From the NCBI RefSeq assembly GCF_001634365.1, contig NZ_CP014579.1, forward strand, positions 1-64,000: a stretch of 64,000 bases of DNA, read 5' to 3'. Under the pieces are notes generated by a model. The model saw only the letters and a list, made by a program, of their open reading frames with translations. It did no database searches and was not told where the DNA came from. This stretch comes from Paraburkholderia phytofirmans OLGA172. GTDB taxonomy: Bacteria; Pseudomonadota; Gammaproteobacteria; Burkholderiales; Burkholderiaceae. The position numbers were made by a program, and so were the translations under genes. Below, in pieces: positions 25,181-34,404 of the stretch. The number at the start of each line of letters is the position of its first letter. Positions within the stretch are counted from its first letter, which is position 1.

Positions 25181-25525
25181 CTTCCCCTATCGTGTGGCCA
25201 GTCGGCGTACGACCTGACTGTTGCCGCCCAATTAACTTTAAAGCGTCGGACAGCGCCCCACTCCCTTGGGAGTGGCGGTGTTGGTTCCGCGCCAGACGGT
25301 TCACGCTAGTTAGAAGGTGGCTTCAGCCGGTTGTCAAGCTGGCTGTCGGATGCATCGACCCGGCAGAATGTATTTGCATCAATGACTTGACGCTGTTGTG
25401 GGGGGGTTATCCACAGCCTTGATCACAAATTATGTGGACAACTAGGGGTTTAGGTTCACGTCTCCCGCGGCGGGCCCAACGCCGCAAGCACGCAACCTAT
25501 GCCGTCGCCGAAGGCAAAAAACCGC
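25181..25525. other. Intergenic region after the decayed accessory patch
   Basis: About 345 bp without a supportable gene. Its only distinct content is the second DnaA-box-like inverted element at 25406-25442. Confidence 0.5.
25406..25442. repeat. DnaA-box-like inverted element, copy B
   Basis: TTATCCACA (25407-25415), a perfect DnaA box, and TGTGGACAA (25433-25441) face each other across 17 bp. The first half shares TCCACAGCCTT with the element at 23699. Confidence 0.7.
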
Positions 25526-26251
25526 TCAAGCCTTCAACACCGAAGCCGCCACCTCTTCCTGCGACTGCACCTGCAACACCGCATCCCGCTTATCCAGCAA
25601 ATGCTGCCGCAAAATAGCGCTCAACTTTTTCCCATCCCTCGCTTCAAGCGCCTTCAACATCTCATCATGATCGTGAATTGCGCTATCCCACTTGGGGATC
25701 TGAAAATTCGACCGGAACCGCAACGCCTGCAGGCGTCGATTAACCGCGACATAAGTCTGCCGCAGTGCTGAATTCCTTGCCGCTTCATTGATCTTGTCGT
25801 GAATCGCCTGGTTGCGGCTGTAGTACCCGGCCAGATCGTTCTGCGTCCGGCAAGCCAGCATCGCGTAATGCAACGCCTTGATCTCGGCAAGCTCCGCAGC
25901 CGTCATCCGCTCCGCCGCCAGTTCGCCGGAAAAAGCTTCAAGGCCACTCATCAATTCGAAGGTCTCGCGCAACTCCGCTTCCGACATCTTCGAAACCGAC
26001 GCGCCCCGGTTCGGCGAAATCTCAATCAGCCCTTCCGCGGCCAACACCTTCAGCGCCTCCCGCAACGGCGTGCGCGAAATCCCCAGCGTCTCGCATAACT
26101 CGCGCTCGTTCAGTTTCTTGCCCGGCTCCAACACCCCCTCGACGATAAACCGGCGAATGTGCTCCACCACCGTGTCGTGCAAGCGCTGACGCTCGACCTT
26201 CGGCATCAGCGGGGAAGCGCCCACTCCCGCATCGAAATCCGAATTTTGCAT
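25526..26251 (-). CDS. GntR-family regulator, FCD (FadR) subgroup
   Basis: A 241-residue regulator with an N-terminal winged helix (about residues 20-85: LHDTVVEHIRRFIVEG, LNERELCETLGISRTPLREALKVLAAEGL) and a C-terminal FCD ligand domain whose metal-binding His/Asp residues fit HDKINEAARN and HDHDEML. Start at 26251 because the palindrome TTTTGCATACAAAA overlaps it and a longer frame offers no better ribosome site. A matching palindrome precedes the aminotransferase gene, so it probably regulates itself and the following catabolic genes, with a small organic acid as ligand (inference). Confidence 0.9.
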   Translation of the reverse strand: MQNSDFDAGVGASPLMPKVERQRLHDTVVEHIRRFIVEGVLEPGKKLNERELCETLGISRTPLREALKVLAAEGLIEISPNRGASVSKMSEAELRETFELMSGLEAFSGELAAERMTAAELAEIKALHYAMLACRTQNDLAGYYSRNQAIHDKINEAARNSALRQTYVAVNRRLQALRFRSNFQIPKWDSAIHDHDEMLKALEARDGKKLSAILRQHLLDKRDAVLQVQSQEEVAASVLKA

Positions 26252-26257
26252 ACAAAA
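26244..26257. promoter_or_regulatory. GntR-type operator over the gntR start
   Basis: TTTTGCATACAAAA, a near-perfect palindrome overlapping the start codon of the GntR gene. It differs by one base from the perfect palindrome at 26381. Candidate autoregulatory operator. Confidence 0.55.
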
Positions 26258-26380
26258 GCCCTCAACATCGTATAGATGCGATTTTATCGGAAGCATAAAG
26301 ATTAGTTAATAGCACGGGTAAACACCGGTGTCCGCATGCAATCTTCGCCTTGGGGGCGTCGCCGATCGTCTGATATAGTT

Positions 26381-26394
26381 TTTTGCATGCAAAA
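26381..26394. promoter_or_regulatory. GntR-type operator before the aminotransferase gene
   Basis: A perfect 14-bp palindrome, TTTTGCATGCAAAA, ending 18 bp before the aminotransferase ATG. The pairing with the site at 26244 makes it the likely GntR target controlling the catabolic genes. Confidence 0.65.
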
Positions 26395-26412
26395 TTCAAT
26401 CGGAGGAGCCCA

Positions 26413-27633
26413 ATGCTCAAGCTAGACTTTCATCCCGCTGGCCGTCACTTCCTGCAGATCCCGGGTCCGAGCCCGGTGCCCGATCGCATTCTCCGTGCGA
26501 TGAGCTACCCGACCATCGATCACCGCGGCCCGGAGTTCGGCGAACTCGGTCTGAAGGTGCTCGAAGGCATCAAAAAAATCTTCAAGACGCAGCAACCGGT
26601 GGTGATCTACCCGGCCTCCGGCACCGGCGCGTGGGAAGCGGCGCTGTCGAACACGCTGAGCCCCGGCGATAACGTCTTGATGTTCGAAACCGGTCACTTC
26701 GCAACGCTGTGGAAAAAGATGGCGGAAAGCCTCGGGCTGAAGCCGGAGTTCCTCGGCCTGCCTGGTATCGAAGGCTGGCGACGCGGGGTTCAGCCGCACA
26801 TGATCGAAGAGCGCCTGCGCGCCGACACGCACCACGCGATCAAGGCGGTGTGCGTCGTGCATAACGAAACCTCCACAGGCGTCACCTCGGATATCGCCGC
26901 CGTGCGTCGTGCGATCGACGCCGCCTGCCACCCGGCGCTACTGCTGGTCGACACGATCTCGGGTCTAGCCTGCGCTGACTATCGCCATGACGAATGGGGT
27001 GTCGACGTCACCGTGTCGGGTTCGCAAAAGGGTTTGATGCTGCCGCCGGGTATCAGCTTCAACGCGATTTCGCCGAAGGCAATGGCCGCCAGCAAGCAGG
27101 CCAAATTGCCGCGCAGCTTCTGGGACTGGACCGACATCGTCGAGATGAACAAGACCGGCTACTGGCCGTACACGCCGAACACGAACCTGCTGTACGGGCT
27201 CCATGAGGCGCTTGAGATGATCCTCGGCGAGGGGCTCGACAACGTGTTCGCCCGTCACGAGCGTCTCGCCGAAGCCACTCGCCGTGCGGTCCGCGCGTGG
27301 GGGCTGGAGATTCAGTGCGCGGATCCCACTGTGTATAGCCCGGTGCTGACCGGCGTGATGATGCCCGAGGGTATCGATGCCGACGCGGTGCGCAAGCTCA
27401 TCTACGAACGCTTCGACATGTCGCTCGGCACCGGCCTCGGCAAGATGAAAGGCCGCATGTTCCGCATTGGCCACCTCGGTGACTGTAACGACCTGATGCT
27501 ATTGGCGACGCTGGCCGGTTGCGAAATGGGTCTGCGGCTTGCGGGCGTGCCGCTCAAGGAAAGTGGCTTGCCTGCCGCTATGGAGTGGCTGAGCCAGCCG
27601 ACGCAAGCCGCGGGGCTGAAAGCAGCGGCTTAA
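26413..27633 (+). CDS. Alanine/serine-glyoxylate aminotransferase family protein
   Basis: A 406-residue class V PLP aminotransferase that should transfer an amino group between alanine or serine and glyoxylate. Motifs: IPGPSPVPDRILRAM, YPASGTGAWEAALSN, VVHNETSTGV, LLVDTISGLACADYRHDEW and the PLP lysine in VTVSGSQKGLMLPPG. GGAGGAG lies 5 bases before the ATG. The upstream palindrome and divergent GntR gene indicate induction by a substrate-derived acid. The exact amino donor is not deducible. Confidence 0.9.
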   Translation: MLKLDFHPAGRHFLQIPGPSPVPDRILRAMSYPTIDHRGPEFGELGLKVLEGIKKIFKTQQPVVIYPASGTGAWEAALSNTLSPGDNVLMFETGHFATLWKKMAESLGLKPEFLGLPGIEGWRRGVQPHMIEERLRADTHHAIKAVCVVHNETSTGVTSDIAAVRRAIDAACHPALLLVDTISGLACADYRHDEWGVDVTVSGSQKGLMLPPGISFNAISPKAMAASKQAKLPRSFWDWTDIVEMNKTGYWPYTPNTNLLYGLHEALEMILGEGLDNVFARHERLAEATRRAVRAWGLEIQCADPTVYSPVLTGVMMPEGIDADAVRKLIYERFDMSLGTGLGKMKGRMFRIGHLGDCNDLMLLATLAGCEMGLRLAGVPLKESGLPAAMEWLSQPTQAAGLKAAA

Positions 27634-27985
27634 GCGCTTGGATGCCTTGGCGCGTAGCGCTTCTGCTTGGCGCTATGACGCTATCAGTGCAGGCGCAGAC
27701 CGGCGCCACGCGCATCGGTGCGCCAGTGCATCCGCGCAACAAGCAACAAGCAACAAGCAACAAGCAACAAGCAACAAGCAACAAGCAACAAGCAACAAGC
27801 AACAAGCAACAAGCATCAGCGCATCTCGCAGCAAGGGAAGGCGGGGAGCACTTTACTCACGAAGCCGCACATAGAACGCGGCTCATGAACAACATGCGAT
27901 GGACCCACAGCGCATGCCGCTGACGGGCGCCGACGCAGCGCGCCATTCCAGGCGCGCCGTCGATAGACTGCAATGGAGAGCGACG
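27634..27985. other. Intergenic gap with heptanucleotide array
   Basis: About 350 bp between the aminotransferase and MFS genes. Besides the AACAAGC array at about 27736-27814, I see no gene. A GGAGAG ribosome site at 27975-27980 serves the MFS start. Confidence 0.6.
27736..27814. repeat. Heptanucleotide tandem array (AACAAGC), about 11 copies
   Basis: A perfect 7-bp tandem repeat in the gap between the aminotransferase and transporter genes. Its A/C-rich strand is unlike the surrounding composition. Length variation could change spacing between regulatory elements of the downstream operon (inference). Confidence 0.95.
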
Positions 27986-29272
27986 ATGAAGCGGTTTCGT
28001 GTGAGCAGTGCGACCAGTATCGTTTTAGTGATGTTAAGCATCATGTACTTCATCACTTACCTGGACCGCGTCAACGTCAGCACCGCGGCAGCAGGTTTCG
28101 GCAAGGAGTTCGGCCTTTCCCATACAGAAGTGGGTCTAGTGTTCTCCGCCTTCGCTTACCCGTATCTGATTTTTCAGATCATCGGTGGCTGGGTCAGTGA
28201 CCGCTTCGGTGCGAAGCGCACGCTGATTTTCTGCGGCGCCATCTGGGGCGTGGCGACTTTGCTGACCGGCCTCGCCGGCGGCCTGGTCTCGTTGCTCGCA
28301 GCGCGTGTGTTGCTCGGCTTTGGCGAAGGCGCCACGTTTCCCGCCGCCACTTCCGCAATGGCGCGCTGGGTCGCGAAAGAAAAACGCGGCTTTGCGCAGG
28401 GCATTACACACGCGGCATCGCGCATTGGCAATGCGGTTGCACCCGGTTTGATCGTGCTGGTGATGGCGACCTGGGGATGGCGCGAATCGTTCTATATCTG
28501 CGGCGTGTTCAGCCTGCTGTGGGTGGCGGTGTGGGCGTTCACGTTCACCGAACATCCGAAAGATCATCCGCGTATCACGACTGAGGAACTCGAAGTCTTG
28601 CCCGCGCCGAAGCCGAAAGCGGCCGGCGTGCCATGGGGAAAACTGTTTCATCGCATGTGGCCCGTCACGATCGTGTACTTCTGCTACGGCTGGACCTTGT
28701 GGTTGTTCCTCAGCTGGATTCCGCAGTACTTCCTGCACAGCTATCACCTGCAACTGCAAAAGTCGGCGATCTTCGCATCGGTCGTATTCTTTGCCGGCGT
28801 GCTCGGCGACACGCTCGGCGGCATCGTGACCGACTGGATCTTCACGCGGACCCGCAGCCTGAAGCGCGCGCGGAGCTGGATGGTGTCGGTGTGCATGTTG
28901 TTCTGTCTGCTCTCGCTCATTCCGCTGATGTTCACGCACAGCCTGTATCTGTCGATGGCGTGTCTCGCGTCGGGCTTCTTCTTCGCCGAAATGACGATCG
29001 GTCCGATGTGGGCGATCCCGATGGACATCGCGCCGGAATACTCAGGCACCGCGAGCGGCATGATGAACACCGGCTCGGCATTGGCCGCGATCATCTCGCC
29101 GGTGGTCGGCGGATTTCTGATCGACTACTTCGGCAGCTGGGAGTTGCCGTTCGTCGGCAGCATGCTGTTGATGGCGATCGGTGTGGTGCTCGCGTTCCGC
29201 ATGCAGCCGGAAAGCAAATTCGAATTCAACGCGGCCGACAAGGCGCACGCCACCACGGGCGTCGGTGCTTAA
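27986..29272 (+). CDS. MFS transporter, anion:cation symporter type
   Basis: A 428-residue, 12-helix major facilitator protein resembling the ACS family (glucarate, galactonate, hexuronate carriers). Signatures are YFITYLDRVNVSTAAAGFGK in helix 1 and GGWVSDRFGAKRTL in the loop between helices 2 and 3, with GFGEGATFPAATSAMARW in helix 4. GGAGAG lies 5 bases before the ATG. It probably imports the acid broken down by the downstream hydratase and dehydrogenase (inference). Confidence 0.92.
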   Translation: MKRFRVSSATSIVLVMLSIMYFITYLDRVNVSTAAAGFGKEFGLSHTEVGLVFSAFAYPYLIFQIIGGWVSDRFGAKRTLIFCGAIWGVATLLTGLAGGLVSLLAARVLLGFGEGATFPAATSAMARWVAKEKRGFAQGITHAASRIGNAVAPGLIVLVMATWGWRESFYICGVFSLLWVAVWAFTFTEHPKDHPRITTEELEVLPAPKPKAAGVPWGKLFHRMWPVTIVYFCYGWTLWLFLSWIPQYFLHSYHLQLQKSAIFASVVFFAGVLGDTLGGIVTDWIFTRTRSLKRARSWMVSVCMLFCLLSLIPLMFTHSLYLSMACLASGFFFAEMTIGPMWAIPMDIAPEYSGTASGMMNTGSALAAIISPVVGGFLIDYFGSWELPFVGSMLLMAIGVVLAFRMQPESKFEFNAADKAHATTGVGA

Positions 29273-29309
29273 GCAGGTGGCACCGTCCCCTCTCTTCGCC
29301 TTTAAAGCA

Positions 29310-30059
29310 ATGACAACCTCACTGAGTCAACGTCTCGCCGACGCGCGCCGCAATCATCTGACGCTCGATGCGTTGCCGCCGGAGCAAACGCCCACAGACG
29401 GCGCCGCCGCCTACGCGATCCAGCATGACCTCCTGCGTGTACTGGACGCTTCGATCGGTGGCTGGAAGATCGGCGCGAAGTCCGACAGCGGCCCGATCCA
29501 GGGCGCACCGCTACCTGCGAGCGATCTGCACGCCGACGGCGCACGGTTGCCGCGCGAAGTCTTTGCGCCGCTGGGACTCGAACTGGAGATCGCATTCCGC
29601 TTCGGCCGCCGCTTCGAGCCTTCCACAACCCCCTATAGCGAAGCCGACGTGCGCGCGGGCATTGGCTCGATCGGCGCGACCATCGAGATTGTGGCGAGCC
29701 GCTACGCCGGCTGGCCCAACGTCGACAAGCTCGCCCAACTCGCGGATTTGCAGAATCACGGCGCGCTGATCGTCGGTGAATTTACGCCGTATCGCGAGGA
29801 TTTTCCATTCGTGGCGCCGTCGGCAAATTTCAGTTTCGAAGGGCATGACGTTGTCGAGACCACGCCGGCCAATCCGGCCGGCGATCCGCGGCGCCTGCTG
29901 ACATGGCTCGTCAATCACGCCACGTCGCGCGGCATCGCGGTCACGCCGGCAATGGTCGTCACCACCGGTTCGTACACCGGAATGTTTTTTCCGCAGAGCG
30001 CAGGCACGGCGAGCGGGCGCATTGAAGGGCTCGAGCCGATCAACCTGACGCTGTACTAG
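29310..30059 (+). CDS. 2-keto-4-pentenoate hydratase / FAH-family protein
   Basis: A 249-residue protein of the 2-hydroxypent-2,4-dienoate hydratase and fumarylacetoacetase-fold family. Typical features are GGWKIGAKSDSG, the acidic metal-binding stretch GLELEIAFRF, IGATIEIVASRY and the C-terminal TGSYTGMFFP. Such enzymes hydrate or decarboxylate short keto acids with Mg2+. ATG at 29310, 38 bp after the MFS gene and 24 bp before the dehydrogenase, so one operon. The substrate is not known. Confidence 0.82.
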   Translation: MTTSLSQRLADARRNHLTLDALPPEQTPTDGAAAYAIQHDLLRVLDASIGGWKIGAKSDSGPIQGAPLPASDLHADGARLPREVFAPLGLELEIAFRFGRRFEPSTTPYSEADVRAGIGSIGATIEIVASRYAGWPNVDKLAQLADLQNHGALIVGEFTPYREDFPFVAPSANFSFEGHDVVETTPANPAGDPRRLLTWLVNHATSRGIAVTPAMVVTTGSYTGMFFPQSAGTASGRIEGLEPINLTLY

Positions 30060-30083
30060 CCCGATTTCTTATAGGCCGACGAT

Positions 30084-33000
30084 ATGACGAACCCAACTTC
30101 CGCTTTACTCGTCAAGCCGATTCATCTGGTCCCGTCCGCCGCGCGCCTGACTACGCCGCTCGCGCAGCATCTGCGCAAGTCTGTGCGCGGCGACGTGTTA
30201 TTCGATGAGGCGAGCCGCGGCCGCTATGCAACCGACGCGTCGATCTATCAAATCACGCCGATCGGCGTGGTGGTGCCGCGCGATCAGGACGATTTGCGCA
30301 TCGCACTGGAAATTGCACGAAGCGAGAAAGTACCGTTGCTCGCGCGCGGCGCGGGCACAAGCCAATGCGGCCAGACCGTCGGCGAGGCGCTGGTGATCGA
30401 CACCAGCAAGTGGCTGAACAACCTCGTCGAGTTCGATGCAGACGCGCGCACGGTGACGGTCGAACCGGGCGTCGTGCTGGATCACCTGAACGCATGGTTG
30501 AAGCCTTACGGCTTGTGGTTTCCAGTCGATGTCTCGACGGCGGCGCAATGCACGATCGGCGGAATGGCCGGCAACAACTCGTGCGGCTCGCGCTCGATCG
30601 AATACGGCAATATGGTGCACAACGTCGACGCGATCGACGCCATTCTCGCCGACGGCAGCGAAGCACGTTTCGCTTCGTTGCGTGAGCCGCCGCAGGGCGT
30701 GCGCTTGCAGCAGATCGTGGAAGGCGTCAAGCGGATCGCCGAGCGGGAGCATGATGAAATCGTCGAACGCATACCGAAGGTGCTGCGTCGTGTAGCGGGC
30801 TACAACATCGACCTGTTCGATTGCCAGAGTCCGCGCGCCTATACGGATGACGGCATCGCCAACCTCGCGCATCTACTGGTCGGTTCGGAGGGCACGCTTG
30901 CGTTCAGCCGGCAACTGACGCTGAAGCTCGCGCCGCTGCCCACACATAAAGCGCTGGGCGTGGTGAATTTCCCAACCTTCTGGCAGTCGATGGAACTCAC
31001 GCAGCACATCGTGAAGCTGAAGCCGGTAGCCGTGGAACTGGTCGATCGCACCATGATCGATCTGGCGATGAGCAATCCCGCCTTCCGGCCGGTGATAGAG
31101 AAGGCGCTGGTCGGCGAGCCGCAAGCGATCCTGCTGGTGGAATTCTCTGGCGAGGACCGCGGCCAGCAGCTTGCGTCGCTCAAACAGCTCACCGAGTTGA
31201 TGGCCGACCTGGGCTTGCCCGATTCGGTCGTCGAGATGCCTGCCGCACATGAGCAGAGGGCGCTGTGGGAAGTCCGCAAAGCTGGGCTGAACATCATGAT
31301 GAGCATGAAGGGCGACGGCAAGCCGGTCTCCTTCATCGAGGATTGCGCGGTACCGCTCGAACATCTGGCGGACTACACGAGCCGCCTGACGGAGGTGTTC
31401 CACCGGCACGGCACCGAAGGCACCTGGTATGCGCATGCAAGTGTCGGCACGCTGCACGTGCGGCCGATTCTCGATATGCGGCGTGACGGCGCGGCGAAGA
31501 TGCGCGCCATCGCCGAGGAGGCGGCGGCCTTGGTGCGCGAATACAAGGGCGCATATTCCGGCGAGCACGGCGACGGCCTGTGCCGTGGCGAATGGGTCGC
31601 GTGGCAATACGGGCCGCGTCTGAATCAGGCTTTTACCGAGATCAAGGCGCTGTTCGATCCGGACAACCGCTTCAATCCCGACAAGATCGTGCGCCCGCCG
31701 AAGATGGACGACGCGCGCAATTTCCGTTTTGCGCCGGGCTACGCAGCGCATCGGATCGAGACCGCCCTCGACTGGTCCGCATGGAACGTCGAACGTGATC
31801 CGCTGACGGGGCAGGAAACACCGCCGGGCAGCGGCAACGATCTGTCGGGCGGTCTCGCGAAGGCCGTTGAGATGTGCAACAACAACGGTCATTGCCGCAA
31901 GTTCGATGCAGGCACCATGTGCCCGAGTTATCGCGTGACGAAGGATGAGCAGCATGTGACGAGGGGACGCGCGAACACGTTGCGTCTGGCCATCTCCGGG
32001 CAACTCGGCGAAGCAGGTCTCGCCAGCGACGACGTCAAGGACACGCTCGATTTGTGCGTCTCGTGCAAGGGCTGCAAGCGCGATTGCCCGACGGGCGTCG
32101 ACATGGCGAAGTTCAAGATCGAGGCACGGGCGGCGCGCGTCAAACAGCATGGGCTGAGTCTGCGTGACAAGCTGGTGGCCTTCATGCCGCGCTATGCCGC
32201 CACGGCGAGCCGGATGCCGGGCTTGATGGCGCTGGCTGATAACGTGCCGGTGTTGTCGGCGTGGTTCAAGCGTTCGGTGGGTTTCGCGCCCGAACGGCCG
32301 CTGCCGCGTTTCAAGAAATCGTTCTTGGCGAGCGCGTCGGCGGCCAAGCCGCCTCAAGGCGGCGCGCTGAAAGAAGTGCTGTTGTTCGTCGACACGTTCA
32401 ACAACAACATGGAGCCTGAAAACGCGCGCGCCGCGCAACAGGTGCTGGAGGCGGCCGGTTACACGGTGCACTTCAATACGCGCCAGGGCGAGCGGCCGGT
32501 GTGTTGCGGCCGCACCTTCCTCGCAGCCGGTTTGGTCGACGAAGCGAAGCAGGAAGCGCGGCGCATGCTCGATCTGTTCAAACCGTTGGTGGAGCGTGGC
32601 GTGCCGATCGTCGGGTTGGAGCCCTCGTGTTTGCTGTCGTTGCGCGACGAGTTTCTGCACTACGGTTTCGGCGAGGAAGCGCAACGGCTTTCGAAACAGG
32701 CGTTTCTGTTCGAAGAGTTTCTGGTGCGCGAGGAAAAGGCCGGGCGCTTGCAGCTTGCGTTGAAGCCGTTGGCCAAGGAGCAGGCGCTCGTACACGGCCA
32801 CTGCCACCAAAAGGCCTTCGACGCGTTCACGCCTGTGCAGACCGTGCTGAAGTGGATTCCTGATCTCGAGGTGTCGACGGTGGATTCGTCGTGCTGTGGG
32901 ATGGCGGGCAGCTTTGGCTACGAAGCCGAGCATTACGCGACATCGCAGGCGATGGCGGAATTGTCGCTGCTTCCCGCAGTGCGGAAGATCGATGGCAACA

Positions 33001-33104
33001 CGGTGATGGTCGCGGACGGCACAAGTTGCCGGCATCAGATTCATGATGGCGCGGGCGTCGACGCGATCCATGTGGCGCGCGTGCTGGCGATGGCTTTGAA
33101 GTGA
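30084..33104 (+). CDS. FAD-linked oxidase / Fe-S dehydrogenase (YdiJ-like)
   Basis: A 1006-residue fusion. The N-terminal half is an FAD_binding_4 flavoprotein (PLLARGAGTSQCGQTVGEAL, GGMAGNNSCGSRSIEYGN, and a C-terminal FAD oxidase domain with SGEHGDGLCRGEW). The C-terminal half is an Fe-S module with two clusters (CNNNGHCRKF with a later CP; CVSCKGCKRDCPTGVD) and two CCG-type heterodisulfide-reductase motifs (CCGRTF, CCGMAGSFGYE). It matches E. coli YdiJ-type D-2-hydroxyacid dehydrogenases in size and order. It should oxidise a D-2-hydroxy acid and pass electrons to the respiratory chain (family knowledge). Last gene of the operon. Confidence 0.9.
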   Translation: MTNPTSALLVKPIHLVPSAARLTTPLAQHLRKSVRGDVLFDEASRGRYATDASIYQITPIGVVVPRDQDDLRIALEIARSEKVPLLARGAGTSQCGQTVGEALVIDTSKWLNNLVEFDADARTVTVEPGVVLDHLNAWLKPYGLWFPVDVSTAAQCTIGGMAGNNSCGSRSIEYGNMVHNVDAIDAILADGSEARFASLREPPQGVRLQQIVEGVKRIAEREHDEIVERIPKVLRRVAGYNIDLFDCQSPRAYTDDGIANLAHLLVGSEGTLAFSRQLTLKLAPLPTHKALGVVNFPTFWQSMELTQHIVKLKPVAVELVDRTMIDLAMSNPAFRPVIEKALVGEPQAILLVEFSGEDRGQQLASLKQLTELMADLGLPDSVVEMPAAHEQRALWEVRKAGLNIMMSMKGDGKPVSFIEDCAVPLEHLADYTSRLTEVFHRHGTEGTWYAHASVGTLHVRPILDMRRDGAAKMRAIAEEAAALVREYKGAYSGEHGDGLCRGEWVAWQYGPRLNQAFTEIKALFDPDNRFNPDKIVRPPKMDDARNFRFAPGYAAHRIETALDWSAWNVERDPLTGQETPPGSGNDLSGGLAKAVEMCNNNGHCRKFDAGTMCPSYRVTKDEQHVTRGRANTLRLAISGQLGEAGLASDDVKDTLDLCVSCKGCKRDCPTGVDMAKFKIEARAARVKQHGLSLRDKLVAFMPRYAATASRMPGLMALADNVPVLSAWFKRSVGFAPERPLPRFKKSFLASASAAKPPQGGALKEVLLFVDTFNNNMEPENARAAQQVLEAAGYTVHFNTRQGERPVCCGRTFLAAGLVDEAKQEARRMLDLFKPLVERGVPIVGLEPSCLLSLRDEFLHYGFGEEAQRLSKQAFLFEEFLVREEKAGRLQLALKPLAKEQALVHGHCHQKAFDAFTPVQTVLKWIPDLEVSTVDSSCCGMAGSFGYEAEHYATSQAMAELSLLPAVRKIDGNTVMVADGTSCRHQIHDGAGVDAIHVARVLAMALK

Positions 33105-33158
33105 GGTCGGCCGGGTTGGGCCCGTGCCGGTCAAGCTTAAGGCAGGGCAGCTCGGCCT

Positions 33159-33253
33159 TAGGGTTCAGGGTTCAGGGTTCAGGGTTCAGGGCTCAAGGTT
33201 CAAGGCTCAAGGCTCAAGGCTCAAGGCTCAGGGCTCAGGGCTCAGGGCTCAGG
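33159..33253. repeat. Degenerate heptanucleotide array (AGGGTTC/AAGGCTC), about 13 copies
   Basis: Four units of AGGGTTC are followed by mixed AAGGTTC, AAGGCTC and AGGGCTC units, all in 7-bp register. It lies in the 215-bp gap between the dehydrogenase stop and the AraC stop (convergent genes). Confidence 0.93.
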
Positions 33254-33319
33254 CTGGCGCCGGACAGCCTGCCCAGGCTGGAGCAGCCCAGGCCGGAGCA
33301 GCCTGGGTCGGCGCGCCAG

Positions 33320-34243
33320 TCACGATTGCGCGCTGACCACCTGCCGATACGCCGCTGGCGCCACGCCGACGCTTTCACGGAAACGATGGCTGAAATGGCT
33401 GGCGTTCGCATAGCCGCATTGCTCGGCGACTTGCGCGAGCGGCAGTCTGGTGGTGCGCAGCAGCGTGCGTGCGCGTTCGAGCCGTTGCTGAGCGATCCAG
33501 GCCGCAGGCGGTAGTCCGAACGACGTGCGGAACATGCGCGCCAGATGAAATTCCGACAGCGCCGCTACACCGGCAAGCTCGCCGAGTGTGAGCGTTTGCG
33601 CGAGATGGTTCTCGATGTAGTCGCGCAAGCGCCGCCGGGTCGCGACCGACAGACCGCCCTTGAGCGACGCATCCGTGCGGCGCACACCTTGCGCGCGCAG
33701 CAGCAGGCTCAACACCTGATGCGCGGTTTCATTGGTCCGCAGCAAGCCATCGGGGTCCTGCCAGTCTTCATTGGCGAGCGCTTGACACAGGCTCGCGATG
33801 TGCGGGTCTTCGAAATAGGTGCGATCGGCCAGCGTCAGTTCGCGCGGCTCGCGATCGAGTTCCTGCACGGCGCGCTGCGTGAAATGGTCGGGCAGGAAGT
33901 AAAGATGCATGAAGTGCATGTGGCCGCGCACCCACCAGCGCGATTCATGCTCGCCGGGCAACGCGCAAAGCCGCGACGGCGCGCCGTAGCGCCCGGGCAT
34001 CTTCTGACGCTCGGTGCGATAGCCGCCATCCAGATAGCACGACAGCGTGTGATGGCCGGGCCGCTCATAGATGGTCTCGGCTTCCTCGATATCGCGGGTC
34101 CAGACGGCGATGGCGAGCCGGTCGCCCAGCCACGCGAAGCGTTCGAGATTCGCGTTGGCGCTCTGCAGCGTGTGACAGACCGACTGAAGGCCGAACGGCG
34201 TTTCGGTGGATTCGATCACGGGGGCGGGCGGTTTGGCGTTCAC
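33320..34243 (-). CDS. AraC-family transcriptional regulator
   Basis: A 307-residue regulator. The C-terminal double helix-turn-helix is typical (RLRDYIENHLAQTLTLGELA, then LSEFHLARMFRTSFGLPPAAWI and AEQCGYANASHFSHRFRESVG). The N-terminal domain has an AraC-type cupin-like fold (LPGEHESRWWVRGHMHFMHL). It is divergent from the EamA transporter gene, which it may control (inference). The ligand is unknown. Confidence 0.93.
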   Translation of the reverse strand: MNAKPPAPVIESTETPFGLQSVCHTLQSANANLERFAWLGDRLAIAVWTRDIEEAETIYERPGHHTLSCYLDGGYRTERQKMPGRYGAPSRLCALPGEHESRWWVRGHMHFMHLYFLPDHFTQRAVQELDREPRELTLADRTYFEDPHIASLCQALANEDWQDPDGLLRTNETAHQVLSLLLRAQGVRRTDASLKGGLSVATRRRLRDYIENHLAQTLTLGELAGVAALSEFHLARMFRTSFGLPPAAWIAQQRLERARTLLRTTRLPLAQVAEQCGYANASHFSHRFRESVGVAPAAYRQVVSAQS

Positions 34244-34404
34244 GGAAACGAGCGGGATGCATTCGATGACAGGGTAAGCGTCAGTATAGGGCGAGTGATT
34301 GCCGGCCGCTCAGGCCTCCGAAAATGTGCGCAATCCTGGACAAGTGCGGCCGCCGGCGCTGCAGCATAGTTGGGTTTCCGCATTTTGCTGCTGCAGGCAC
34401 TGTC

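Noticed and set aside
26381..26394. TTTTGCATGCAAAA as a further parS site
   Set aside because: It shares only the palindromic style with TTTATGCGCATAAA; its partner at the GntR start points to a GntR operator.
30873..33134. A 753-codon open frame antisense to the FAD/Fe-S dehydrogenase
   Set aside because: It is a shadow of GC-rich codon bias; its translation is His/Arg-rich without any domain, while the opposite strand has complete motifs.
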